A DNA stretch of 52,958 bases from Paralimibaculum aggregatum (GTDB lineage Bacteria > Pseudomonadota > Alphaproteobacteria > Rhodobacterales > Rhodobacteraceae): the NCBI RefSeq assembly GCF_030270585.1, contig NZ_BSYI01000040.1, positions 1 to 52,958 on the forward strand, in the 5' to 3' direction. Position 1 is the stretch's first letter. Each line of letters begins with the position of its first letter. Shown piece after piece: positions 17,687 to 25,330 of the stretch. Made by a program: the position numbers and the translations under genes. Below the pieces are notes generated by a model, which saw nothing but the letters and a program-made list of their open reading frames with translations, did no database searches and was not told the DNA's origin.

Positions 17687-18598
17687 ATGGCCGATCACGA
17701 CCGGAAAGACATCGACGACATCACCGGCACCGAGACCACCCAGCACGAGTGGGACGGGATCAAGGAGCTCGACACGCCCCTGCCGAAATGGTGGCTCTAC
17801 ACCTTCTACGGCACCATCGCCTGGGCGCTGGTCTACACCGTGCTGTTCCCGGCCTGGCCGCTGATCTCCTCGGCCACCGCCGGGGTGCTCGGCTACAGCT
17901 CCCGCGCGGAGGTGCACGAGGCGATCGCCGAGCATACCGCAGCGCAGTCGATCTATACCGACCGCATCGCCGAGCTCTCGATCGACGAGGTCGCCTCGGA
18001 TGCCGAGCTGATGCAGTTTGCCCAGGCCGGCGGCGCCGCGATCTTCGCCACCTACTGCTCGCAGTGCCACGGTGCCGGCGCGGCGGGGGTGCAGGCCTCG
18101 GGCTATCCCAACCTGCTCGACGACGACTGGATCTGGGGCGGCACGCGCGACGCGATCGAATACACCATCCGCCACGGCATCCGGAACGAGCTCGACTATG
18201 ACGCCCGGCTCTCGGAGATGCCCCGCTTCGGCGCCGACGAGATCCTGGGCGCGGAGGAGATCGCGGCGGTGGCCGACCATGTGCTGTCGCTCTCCGGCCA
18301 GGGCGAAGGCAACGAGGACGGCGCCGCGCTCTTTGCCGACAACTGCGCCGCCTGCCATGGCAAGGACGGCACCGGCAACCACGATCTCGGCGCGCCCAAC
18401 CTCGCCGATGCGATCTGGCTCTATGGCGGCTCGCGCGAGAAGGTGATCGAGAGCATCCACTATGCCCGGGCCGGCGTCATGCCGCCGTGGAACGAGGAGG
18501 CGCGCGGCGCCTCGGGCCTGAGCGACACCGAGATCAAGCAGGTCGCGCTCTATGTCCACAGCCTCGGCGGAGGCGTGGAGGCCGCGCCCGAGGAGTGA
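17687..18598 (+). CDS. ccoP: cbb3-type cytochrome c oxidase, dihaem subunit III
   Basis: A 303-residue subunit that accepts electrons from soluble cytochromes. Structure: cytoplasmic N-terminus with a conserved EHEWDGI-like segment (QHEWDGIKELDTPLPKWW), one membrane helix, and two periplasmic cytochrome c domains with haem motifs CSQCH and CAACH, plus methionine ligands further on (SEMPRFG, GVMPPW). The ATG at 17687 follows AAGGAG of the ccoQ end. A GTG nine nucleotides earlier overlaps that site. It is the last gene of the operon, followed by a strong terminator. Confidence 0.97.
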   Translation: MADHDRKDIDDITGTETTQHEWDGIKELDTPLPKWWLYTFYGTIAWALVYTVLFPAWPLISSATAGVLGYSSRAEVHEAIAEHTAAQSIYTDRIAELSIDEVASDAELMQFAQAGGAAIFATYCSQCHGAGAAGVQASGYPNLLDDDWIWGGTRDAIEYTIRHGIRNELDYDARLSEMPRFGADEILGAEEIAAVADHVLSLSGQGEGNEDGAALFADNCAACHGKDGTGNHDLGAPNLADAIWLYGGSREKVIESIHYARAGVMPPWNEEARGASGLSDTEIKQVALYVHSLGGGVEAAPEE

Positions 18599-18626
18599 TC
18601 CTCCCGCCATCCCGACCGTTTTGCTG

Positions 18627-18657
18627 CGGCGCACGATTTTTCGTGCGCCGTTTTTTT
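18627..18657 (+). terminator. Intrinsic terminator of ccoNOQP
   Basis: A perfect 10-bp stem (CGGCGCACGA at 18627-18636 against TCGTGCGCCG at 18641-18650) with a TTTT loop is followed by seven T residues. It starts 29 nt after the ccoP stop. Confidence 0.95.
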
Positions 18658-18707
18658 CATTTGATATAATGGCTTGGCGAGTGGGGTTGGGTGCGCGGAA
18701 AGATTTT

Positions 18708-18719
18708 GGCACGCGTGCC
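18708..18719. promoter_or_regulatory. Possible operator palindrome GGCACGCGTGCC
   Basis: A perfect 12-bp palindrome in an unusually A+T-rich patch (18651-18770) after the cco terminator and before the microprotein gene. It cannot form a useful hairpin because it has no loop, so a protein-binding site is more likely than a terminator. A TATAAT sequence lies at 18665-18670, but no good -35 box pairs with it. Confidence 0.35.
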
Positions 18720-18794
18720 TTATTTTTGTACCTAAATCGTCATGCTTCGTGTATAGAACCGTCAGGGAATGGGTGAACGGGGAGCGAGGCACGC

Positions 18795-18887
18795 ATGGCG
18801 GATATTCCGGCACAGGTCTGGCTTCTGATCGGTGGGCTCCTCGCCCTCTGCTACCTGCTCCTGCGCGCCACGCGGACCGAGCGCTGA
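18795..18887 (+). CDS. Possible 30-residue single-helix membrane microprotein
   Basis: A 30-codon frame encoding a short polar start (MADIPAQ), one hydrophobic helix (VWLLIGGLLALCYLLL) and a basic tail (RATRTER). The charge pattern fits an N-out/C-in single-span protein. GGGGAG lies about 10 nt upstream of the ATG. Its stop overlaps a possible CTG start of the MOSC gene. Position directly after ccoNOQP invites comparison with tiny oxidase subunits such as CcoM, but no sequence match can be claimed. It may also be only a leader for the MOSC gene. Confidence 0.45.
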   Translation: MADIPAQVWLLIGGLLALCYLLLRATRTER

Positions 18888-19369
18888 GCACCCCGCCGCA
18901 GGGTCTCGCGGCGCTGCTCGGCAGCCATGCCGGCCGCGGCCGGGTGGTCTGGATCGGGTGCCGCCCGGCGCGCCGCGCAGCGATGGACAGCCTTGCCGAG
19001 GCCGAGATCACCGAAGCCGGGCTCGCGGCAGACCGCAGCCGCCCCGGCAAGCGCGCGCTCACCATCATCCAGGCCGAGCATCTGCCGGCAATCCGGGCGC
19101 TGGCCCGCGCGCCGTGCGCCGGCTTTGCCATGCTGCGGCGCAACATCGCGGTGGCCGGGATCTCGCTGGCGGCGCTGCGCGGGCGGCAGATCTCGCTCGG
19201 CACGGCGCTGATCGAGATCACCGGCCCCTGCGCCCCCTGCTCACGGATGGAGGAGGCGCTCGGCCCCGGCGGATATTCCGCGATGCGCGGCCATGGCGGC
19301 GTCACCGCGCAGGTGCTGCGACCGGGGCGGATCGCGCTCGGCAGCCCGGTGCTTCCGGCGGAGATGTGA
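18884..19369 (+). CDS. MOSC domain protein
   Basis: MOSC domains bind or transfer sulfur for molybdenum-cofactor enzymes. The protein shows the family pattern in order: VVWIGCRPARR, then SRPGKRALTIIQAEHLPAI, RRNIAVAGISLAAL, and the conserved GPCAPCSRMEEALGPGGY with a cysteine in the expected active position, and MRGHGGVTAQVL. Length is about 141-162 residues. The start is unclear. A CTG at 18884 overlapping the microprotein stop would include the GLAALLG segment seen in relatives. A GTG at 18944 is the first conventional start and lacks a ribosome-binding site. moaA lies far away at 47441. Confidence 0.8.
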   Translation: MSTPPQGLAALLGSHAGRGRVVWIGCRPARRAAMDSLAEAEITEAGLAADRSRPGKRALTIIQAEHLPAIRALARAPCAGFAMLRRNIAVAGISLAALRGRQISLGTALIEITGPCAPCSRMEEALGPGGYSAMRGHGGVTAQVLRPGRIALGSPVLPAEM

Positions 19370-19532
19370 GGACGGCGCCGCCCCGAGCGGGCGCGCGCCG
19401 GGCCGCCGGGCATTGCCCGGCACCAGCCTGGCGCCCGGCGATGGGCGCCGAGACACCCCCCGGCATCCGCACGACGCACAGCCCGGGTGCCGCCGGTCGC
19501 GCCCTGCCGCCCGCGGCGATCCCGATCCACAA

Positions 19533-19562
19533 TTGTCAGCCCCCGCGGGCGACGGCTAGGCT
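19533..19562 (+). promoter_or_regulatory. Sigma-70-like promoter of the SLC13-type transporter gene
   Basis: TTGTCA (19533-19538), 18 nt, TAGGCT (19557-19562), 45 nt before the GTG start. It shares the CAATTG...CGGCTAGGCT frame with the promoter before 30224 at identical spacing. Confidence 0.6.
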
Positions 19563-19607
19563 GAGCCTCGCCCCGGGCCGCGGCCCGCCGACACAGGGAG
19601 CCTCCGC

Positions 19608-21383
19608 GTGACGCCCGAGCAAGCCGGCCTCTTCGCGATCTTCGGCAGCGTCTTCGCGCTCCTCGTCTGGGGACGGATCCGCTATGACCTCGTCGCCTTC
19701 GCGGCGCTGATCATCGGCGTGGTGGCGGGGCTGGTGCCGACCGACCACGCCTTCTCCGGCTTCGGCCACCCGGCGGTGGTAATCATCGCGCTGGTGCTTC
19801 TGGTCTCGCGCGCGCTGTCCAACTCCGGCGCGGTGGAGCTGATCGCCAGCCGGCTGATCTCGGGAGACCGCCCGACCTCCGCGCATATCGGCATCATGTC
19901 GGTGGCCGGGGCGGCGCTCTCGGCGGTGATCAACAACGTCGCGGCGCTGGCGCTGCTGATGCCGCTCGACATCGAGGCGGCGGAGCGGGCGAAGCGCGCG
20001 GTGGCACAGTCGCTGATGCCGCTCTCCTTCGCCACCATCCTCGGCGGCATGATCACGATGATCGGCACGCCGCCCAACATCGTCATCGCGCAGTACCGGG
20101 AGGGCGCGCTCGGCGAGCCCTTCCAGATGTTCGACTTCGCGCCCGTCGGCCTGCTCGTCGCGGTGGCCGGGATCGCCTTCGTCACGCTGATCGGCTGGCG
20201 GCTGCTGCCGAGCCGGGCCGGCGCCGAGGCTCTGCTCGAACAGGCCGAGACCGAGCTCTACGTCGCCGAACTGCTGGTCGGCGAGGGCTCGAAATCCGAC
20301 GGCGTGACCCTCGGCGATCTCTACCCCATGGCCGACGAGGCCGACATCAACCTGCTCGGTCTCATCCGCCGCGGCCGCCGCCTGCCGGGCTTTTCGCGGC
20401 GCGAGCCGATCCAGGCGCAGGACACGCTGGTGGTGGAGGGCGACCCGAAGGCCATCGAGGGCTTCATGGGCAAGGCGGGGCTCGACTTCGCCGGCTCCGA
20501 GCGCCACGAGGGCGGCATCACCGGCGGCAGCCTCACGCTGATGGAGGCCATCGTGCCCGACGGCGCGCGCATTGCCGGGCGCACGGCGATGGGGATGCAG
20601 CTGCTCTATCGCGAGGGGGTGACGCTGCTCGGCATCGCCCGGCGCGGCCAGCAGGTGCGCGACCGGGTGCGGCTGATGCAGATCGAGCCCGGAGACGTGC
20701 TGCTCTTCCTCGGTTCGCCGGAGCGGCTCGACGGCGCCGCCCGCTCGCTCGGCATCCTGCCGCTGGAGGGCCGGCGCACCGGGGTCGTGCAGCGCCGCAA
20801 GGCCGGGCTCGCCATCGGCATCTTCGCGGCCGCGATCCTCGCGGCGGTGGCGGGGCTCGTCTATCTGCCGGTGGCGCTGGCGGCCTGCGCGGTGGCCTAT
20901 GCCGGGCTCGGGCTGATCGGTGGCGGCGAGGTCTACGAGGCGATCGAGTGGAAGGTGATCGTGCTGCTGGCGAGCCTCATCCCCCTCGGCGAGGCCTTCG
21001 AGGCCTCGGGCGGGGCCGAGCTGATCGCCGGCGGCATCGTCGATGTCACCCAGGGGCTGCCGGCCTGGGTGATCCTGCTGGCGCTGATGGTGGTGACCAT
21101 GACGCTGTCGGACTTTCTCAACAACGTCGCCACCACCCTGATCGCGGCGCCGGTGGCGGTGCAGATCGCCGGGCGGCTCGAGGTCAGTGCCGACCCGTTC
21201 CTGATGGGCGTGGCGGTGGCGGCCTCCTGCGCCTTCCTGACCCCGATCGGGCACAAGAACAACACGATCATCATGGGCCCCGGCGGCTACCGCTTCGGCG
21301 ACTACTGGCGCATGGGGCTGCCGCTGGAGCTGCTGGTGCTGGCGATCGCGGTGCCGGCGATCCTCACCGTCTGGCCGCTCTGA
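19608..21383 (+). CDS. SLC13/DASS-type anion transporter with internal TrkA-C domains
   Basis: A 591-residue membrane protein. Two transmembrane halves flank a soluble middle (about residues 205-400) with two TrkA-C-like (RCK-C) domains, recognisable in DTLVVEGDPKAIEGFM and DVLLFLGSPERLDGAA. Both halves carry the hairpin motifs of the family: SAVINNVAALALLMPL with TMIGTPPNIVIAQYR, and DFLNNVATTLIAAP with TPIGHKNNTIIMGPGGY. Substrates in the family include dicarboxylates and sulfate. The start is GTG at 19608, 7 nt after CAGGGAG. Adjacent DUF4202 and chelatase genes hint at sulfate, but this is inference. Confidence 0.88.
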   Translation: MTPEQAGLFAIFGSVFALLVWGRIRYDLVAFAALIIGVVAGLVPTDHAFSGFGHPAVVIIALVLLVSRALSNSGAVELIASRLISGDRPTSAHIGIMSVAGAALSAVINNVAALALLMPLDIEAAERAKRAVAQSLMPLSFATILGGMITMIGTPPNIVIAQYREGALGEPFQMFDFAPVGLLVAVAGIAFVTLIGWRLLPSRAGAEALLEQAETELYVAELLVGEGSKSDGVTLGDLYPMADEADINLLGLIRRGRRLPGFSRREPIQAQDTLVVEGDPKAIEGFMGKAGLDFAGSERHEGGITGGSLTLMEAIVPDGARIAGRTAMGMQLLYREGVTLLGIARRGQQVRDRVRLMQIEPGDVLLFLGSPERLDGAARSLGILPLEGRRTGVVQRRKAGLAIGIFAAAILAAVAGLVYLPVALAACAVAYAGLGLIGGGEVYEAIEWKVIVLLASLIPLGEAFEASGGAELIAGGIVDVTQGLPAWVILLALMVVTMTLSDFLNNVATTLIAAPVAVQIAGRLEVSADPFLMGVAVAASCAFLTPIGHKNNTIIMGPGGYRFGDYWRMGLPLELLVLAIAVPAILTVWPL

Positions 21384-21403
21384 GCGGGGCAAGGAGACAC
21401 GAC

Positions 21404-21988
21404 ATGACCGACCGACTGGAAACCGTCCTCGCCGCGATCGACGCGGCCAATTCCGCCGACCCGACGCTGGAGCCGGAAGACGGCGCCGCCGGCCCCGGGC
21501 GCCCCGCCGCCCTGCTCTATGGCCAGCGCATGAGCGCCGAGCTCGCGCGGATCGCGCCGGACGCTTCGGAGCATCTCCGGATCGCCGCCCGCGGCCAGCA
21601 TGTCGAGCGCTGGACCAGCCCCCGCAGCAGCTATCCCGAGGGCCGCGCCGGCTATCTCGCCTGGCGCAAGGATCTCGGCGCCTTCCATGCCGAGCGGGTC
21701 GGCCAGATCATGGCCGAGGCCGGCTATGGCGCGGAGGACACCGCCCGTGTCGGCGCCATGCTGCGCAAGGAGGGGATCAAGCGCGACCCGGAGGTGCAGA
21801 TGCTCGAGGACGTGATCGCCCTCGTCTTCCTGCGCTGGTATCTCGCGGGCTTCGCCGAGGGCCGCGCGTCGGAGGAGGTGCTGCGGATCGCGGCCAAGAC
21901 CGCGCGGAAGATGTCGGCCGAGGGGCGTGCGCGGGTGCGGGCGGAGTTCGCCCTGCCCGAGCCCTTCGCCGGCGCCTTCGCCGACTGA
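21404..21988 (+). CDS. DUF4202 family protein
   Basis: A 194-residue helical protein that I recognise as DUF4202 from RIAARGQHVERWTSPRSSYP, then YLAWRKDLGAFHAERVGQIM and VQMLEDVIALVFLRWYL. Conserved His, Arg and Glu/Asp residues suggest a metal- or nucleotide-binding HD-like helical fold, but the function is not known to me. AAGGAG lies 8 nt before the ATG. It follows the transporter gene by 20 nt, so the two should be co-transcribed. The family is often found near sulfate-assimilation or sirohaem genes. Confidence 0.85.
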   Translation: MTDRLETVLAAIDAANSADPTLEPEDGAAGPGRPAALLYGQRMSAELARIAPDASEHLRIAARGQHVERWTSPRSSYPEGRAGYLAWRKDLGAFHAERVGQIMAEAGYGAEDTARVGAMLRKEGIKRDPEVQMLEDVIALVFLRWYLAGFAEGRASEEVLRIAAKTARKMSAEGRARVRAEFALPEPFAGAFAD

Positions 21989-22048
21989 CGGGTGGCCGGC
22001 GCCGCGCGCCGCCCCATCTCGCGCGGCAGCCGCATCGCCGGAGGAGCC

Positions 22049-22777
22049 ATGACCGACGCATCCGATGTCCCGCCGCAGCGCCGCGCGCTGATCGTTGCCC
22101 ACGGCTCGCCATCGAAGCCCGGACGCCCGCAGGCGGCGATCGAGGCGCTGGCGGAGACGGTCGCGGGCCGCCTGCCCGGCTGGGCGATCCGCGGCGCGAC
22201 ACTGGCCGCGCCGGGGGCGCTCGATGCCGCGGTGGCGGCGCTCGGCGGCCGCGGCTTCGCGGTCTATCCGCATTTCATGGCGGATGGCTGGTTCGTCTCC
22301 GACGAGCTGCCCCGGCGGCTGGCCGAAAGCGGCGGCGACAAGCTCTGCATCCTGCCGCCGCTCGGGCTCGATCCGGCGCTGCCGCCGCTCTGCCTCGCGC
22401 GCGCGCGGGAGGCGGCCGGGGCTGCCGGGTTTGCGCCCGCTGCCACGGGCCTTCTCATCGCCGCGCATGGCTCGCCCTCCGACCCCCGCGCCGGGACAGC
22501 CGCCCGCGCGGTGGGGGCGGCGATCGCGGCCGAACGGGCGTTTCGCGAGATCCGCATGGGCTTCGTCGACGAGCCGCCCTTCCTCGCCGAGGCCGCCCGC
22601 GATGCCGGCCAGGCGATCTGCCTGCCGCTCTTCGCCGGCCGCGCCGGCCATGTGCTGGAGGATCTGCCGGAAGCACTCGCGGAGGGCGGGTTTCGCGGCC
22701 CGGTGATGGCGCCGATCGGCACCGACCCGGAAATTCCCGCGGTGATCGCCTCGGCGCTGGACCGGCAGCCCGCCTGA
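22049..22777 (+). CDS. CbiX/SirB-like chelatase family protein
   Basis: A 242-residue protein made of two CbiX-like halves, each headed by an AHGSPS motif (VAHGSPSKPGRP near residue 18 and AAHGSPSDPRAG near 140). The first half also has FAVYPHFMADGWFVSDELP. Family members insert cobalt, iron or nickel into sirohydrochlorin-type tetrapyrroles, using histidines of the HGS region. A two-domain form is consistent with a sirohydrochlorin ferrochelatase or cobaltochelatase. GGAGGAG precedes the start. It is third in a run with the transporter and DUF4202, which fits a sirohaem and sulfur-assimilation link. Confidence 0.8.
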   Translation: MTDASDVPPQRRALIVAHGSPSKPGRPQAAIEALAETVAGRLPGWAIRGATLAAPGALDAAVAALGGRGFAVYPHFMADGWFVSDELPRRLAESGGDKLCILPPLGLDPALPPLCLARAREAAGAAGFAPAATGLLIAAHGSPSDPRAGTAARAVGAAIAAERAFREIRMGFVDEPPFLAEAARDAGQAICLPLFAGRAGHVLEDLPEALAEGGFRGPVMAPIGTDPEIPAVIASALDRQPA

Positions 22778-22780
22778 TCG

Positions 22781-23968
22781 CTAGCCGCCGCAGGCCGCCC
22801 CTGCCCGCTCCGGCGCGAGCGCCATCGCCGCGGCGCAGGCGGTGACCGGCTTCGCCTCCCGCGCCGAGAGTGCCCGGCCGATCCGCGCCGGCCCCGCCGC
22901 GGGCGAGAGCTCGCGCAGCAGCGCCGCCAGCCCCGCCACATGGGCCGCGGCGATCGAACTGCCCGAATAGAAATCGTAGGCGCCCCCCGGCGCCGCGCTC
23001 AGGATGTCCCGCCCCGGCGCGCCCAGCGCCTCCGCCCCGCCGGTGCCCGCCGCCACCGCCAGAACCCCCTCGGCCGAAGCCGGAAAGCGCGGCGCCGGCC
23101 CCTCGCCGGTGGCCGCCACCACCACCATCCCGCGGGAAAGCGCCGCGGCGACCAGCTCGGCCAGCAGATCGTCATGCGGGCCGCCGAGGCTGAGATTGAG
23201 CACCGCCACCTCGCGGGCGATGGCGAAGTTGAGCGCCCGGGCCAGCGAGAAGCTGCTGCAGGTGCCGGGGCCACCGGGGCGCCGCTCCCAGCAGGCGCGC
23301 AGCGCGTAGAGCTCGGCCTCCGGCGCGACGCCGAGCAGCCCCTGCCCCGACCGGCCGCCGGCGGCGATCACCCCGGCCACCGCGGTGCCATGACGCTCCG
23401 GCGGCGGCTCGGGAGCGTCCACCGCGCCGACGAAATCGCGCGCCATGGCGATGCGCCCCGCGAGATCGGGATGCGCCCCGTCGGGCCAGGTATCGACCAC
23501 GCCGACGCGCACCCCCCGGCCGGTGACGATGCCGTGCAGCCGGCCGGCCTCCAGCGCCGCGAGCCCGTCCTGCAGCGCGCGCAGATCACGCGGCGCCCCG
23601 CGTGCCAGCGTCTCGAAGGCGGCCATCGGCTGCACGGTGCGCACGCGGGCATCGCGCGCCAGCGCCGCGACCGCCGCATCCCGGTCGCCGCCGGTGACGC
23701 GGAAGACGAAACAGTGCACCTGGATGCTGGCGAGCGGCCATTCCGCGACCAGCCGGATCGGATGTGCCGCCGCAAGCGCCGCCGCGACCTGCGCCAGCGC
23801 CTCCGGTTCGTCCAGCGGCACGGTGACGATCAGGTGCCGCGCATCGGCGACCTCGGTGGCCGCCGGCAGCAGCCAGGGCGGCTGTGCCGGCGCCGGGGGC
23901 GCGGTGGCATCGGCGCAGCCGACCAGCAGCCCGAGCGCGAGGCCGGCCAGGAGGCGCGGTGCCCTCAC
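22781..23968 (-). CDS. Subtilase-like (S8) lipoprotein, atypical active site
   Basis: A 395-residue protein with a lipoprotein signal (LLAGLALGLLVGC, lipidated Cys at about 18), an N-terminal prodomain-like region, and an S8 fold. The catalytic triad is visible: Asp159 in VGVVDTWPDG, His193 in ERHGTAVAGVI and Ser338 in YSGSSIAAAHVAG. The oxyanion-hole asparagine normally found in AAGNEG is missing (AATGEGPAPRFPAS), and the usual Pro after GTSMA is Ala. Activity may therefore be low or altered. The GTG start at 23968 overlaps the anti-sigma stop (GTGA). It is the third gene of the sigma/anti-sigma operon and may help control the signal or be its output. Confidence 0.85.
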   Translation of the reverse strand: MRAPRLLAGLALGLLVGCADATAPPAPAQPPWLLPAATEVADARHLIVTVPLDEPEALAQVAAALAAAHPIRLVAEWPLASIQVHCFVFRVTGGDRDAAVAALARDARVRTVQPMAAFETLARGAPRDLRALQDGLAALEAGRLHGIVTGRGVRVGVVDTWPDGAHPDLAGRIAMARDFVGAVDAPEPPPERHGTAVAGVIAAGGRSGQGLLGVAPEAELYALRACWERRPGGPGTCSSFSLARALNFAIAREVAVLNLSLGGPHDDLLAELVAAALSRGMVVVAATGEGPAPRFPASAEGVLAVAAGTGGAEALGAPGRDILSAAPGGAYDFYSGSSIAAAHVAGLAALLRELSPAAGPARIGRALSAREAKPVTACAAAMALAPERAGAACGG

Positions 23969-24642
23969 GGCCCCGGCCTCACGGTAGCGAAGAGCACCTC
24001 CGGCGCCGCCTCGAGCGTAGCCGCGGCCGCAGCCAGCGCCGCCTCGCCGGGCGCCTCGCCCGCCGGGACGAGCGTGTAGACACCGCCCTCGGAGGGCCCG
24101 CCCCGCACCGCGAACCCGGCCACCGCGGCCAGCTCGGCGATGCGCGCCGGGTCGGCCCCCTCGGCGGCACGGATGCGGAGCGCCGGCCCGTCGGGCGCGC
24201 CCTCCTCCGCGGTCAGCGTGTCGTAGAATTTCGGCGCCGGCCCGTCCACCTGCCACCAGATTGCGACGGCCACCGCCAGCACCACCGCGACCGCCGGCAC
24301 GCCGTAGCTCAGCCAGCCGCCGCGGAACATCTCCGCCAGCCGCTCGAGAAGGCCGCCGCCACGCGCCTCCCGGGGCGCCAGAACGGCCGCCTCCGTGTCG
24401 ATCCGCTGCGCCAGCCGCTGCCAGGCCCTGTCCTCCGCCGCAGCATCCGGCTCCGGCACTTCCAGCGCCGCGACGCAGCCGGCAAGCCGGGCCTGCCGCT
24501 CGAGCTCCGCGGCACAGTCGGCGCAGCCCGCCCGATGCGCCTCGACCTGCGCACGCTCCGCCTCGTCGAGGCCCCCGGAGACGTACCAGGGTATCAGCAT
24601 CCAGACCTCGTCATGCTCGGAGATCCGCGCCCGCTCAGCCAT
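23965..24642 (-). CDS. Zinc-finger anti-sigma factor, single-span membrane protein
   Basis: A 225-residue protein. The N-terminal anti-sigma domain has the zinc pattern H-x3-C-x2-C (HRAGCADC, about residues 34-41) with an upstream His in SEHDEVW. One membrane helix follows (LSYGVPAVAVVLAVAVAIWW, about residues 108-127), then a periplasmic domain of about 95 residues rich in Ala and Glu. It should hold the co-encoded sigma factor at the membrane until a periplasmic signal arrives. The start overlaps the sigma gene's end by 8 nt, which favours equal production of both proteins. Confidence 0.88.
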   Translation of the reverse strand: MAERARISEHDEVWMLIPWYVSGGLDEAERAQVEAHRAGCADCAAELERQARLAGCVAALEVPEPDAAAEDRAWQRLAQRIDTEAAVLAPREARGGGLLERLAEMFRGGWLSYGVPAVAVVLAVAVAIWWQVDGPAPKFYDTLTAEEGAPDGPALRIRAAEGADPARIAELAAVAGFAVRGGPSEGGVYTLVPAGEAPGEAALAAAAATLEAAPEVLFATVRPGP

Positions 24643-25207
24643 GACGCACCTCCCCCGGCCCGAGATCGCCGCCGAGCAGCGCCCGCAGCTTGGCCCGGGC
24701 ATGGAACATCCGCGTCTTCACCGTCCCCACCGGGCAATCGGTTATCTCGGCGATCTCGGTGAGCCTGTAGCCGTAGAAATAGGTCAGCTCCACGGTCGCG
24801 CGCTGTTCCACGGGAAGCGTCGCGAGCGCCGCCCGCACCGCCTTCGCGTCGAACACCGCCTCCATCGCCTCGGTGCCCGAACGCGCCGCCGGGAACTGGT
24901 CGTCGAGCTCGTCGTGCAGGCTGTCCTTCGCCCGCCTGCCGCGGGCCTTGGCGGCCACGCGATAGGCGATGCCGAAAATCCATGTCGAGGGCTTCGCACG
25001 TCCCTCGAAGCCCTCCGCCTTGCGCCACACAGTCATCATCGTGTCTCCCACCACTTCGTCGGCCAGGTCGGGCCGGCCGGTCAGCCGGAGCGCGAAACCG
25101 AAGACGGGTCCGTGGTAGCGCCTGAAGAGCCGCTCGAACGCCGTCCGGTCGCCCCGTGCCGTGGCGGCGAGAAGCGCCGTGTCGGTGTCCTCCGGCGGTC
25201 TGGTCAT
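24635..25207 (-). CDS. ECF RNA polymerase sigma factor
   Basis: A 190-residue ECF sigma factor. Region 2 includes the aromatic and polar pattern AFERLFRRYHGPVFGFALRL with GRPDLADEVVGDTMMTVW and STWIFGIAYRVA (promoter melting and -10 contact). Region 4 has LPVEQRATVELTYFYGYRL and ITDCPVGTVKTRMFHARAKL (helix-turn-helix for the -35). Start at 25207 (MTRPPEDT). It heads a three-gene operon with its anti-sigma factor and an S8-like protein. Target promoters are not evident in the window. The upstream gap contains a sigma-70-like promoter rather than a clear self-recognised ECF box. Confidence 0.93.
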   Translation of the reverse strand: MTRPPEDTDTALLAATARGDRTAFERLFRRYHGPVFGFALRLTGRPDLADEVVGDTMMTVWRKAEGFEGRAKPSTWIFGIAYRVAAKARGRRAKDSLHDELDDQFPAARSGTEAMEAVFDAKAVRAALATLPVEQRATVELTYFYGYRLTEIAEITDCPVGTVKTRMFHARAKLRALLGGDLGPGEVRHG

Positions 25208-25235
25208 GGGGTTCACCCTGGCAGGATCCGCCGGC

Positions 25236-25263
25236 ATTGTCGCACGCAGCCTCTGGCCGTCAA
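25236..25263 (-). promoter_or_regulatory. Possible sigma-70-like promoter of the ECF operon
   Basis: On the minus strand, TTGACG (25258-25263), 16 nt, GACAAT (25236-25241), about 29 nt before the start codon. A TGAACC sequence further upstream could be an ECF-type -35 box, but no convincing -10 partner was found. Confidence 0.35.
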
Positions 25264-25330
25264 GCATGAGTGCCGGTGGGGAAGGAAAGGGTTCAACGGC
25301 CGGGCCCCAAGGCGCCGTTCCGGGCGGCGC

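Noticed and set aside
18708-18719. GGCACGCGTGCC as an intrinsic terminator
   Set aside because: The palindrome has no loop, so a stable hairpin cannot form. It was kept only as a possible operator.
25208-25330. Self-recognised ECF promoter (GGAAC with CGTT) upstream of the sigma gene
   Set aside because: The two elements are 18 nt apart instead of the usual 16-17, and better sigma-70-like boxes lie nearer the gene.
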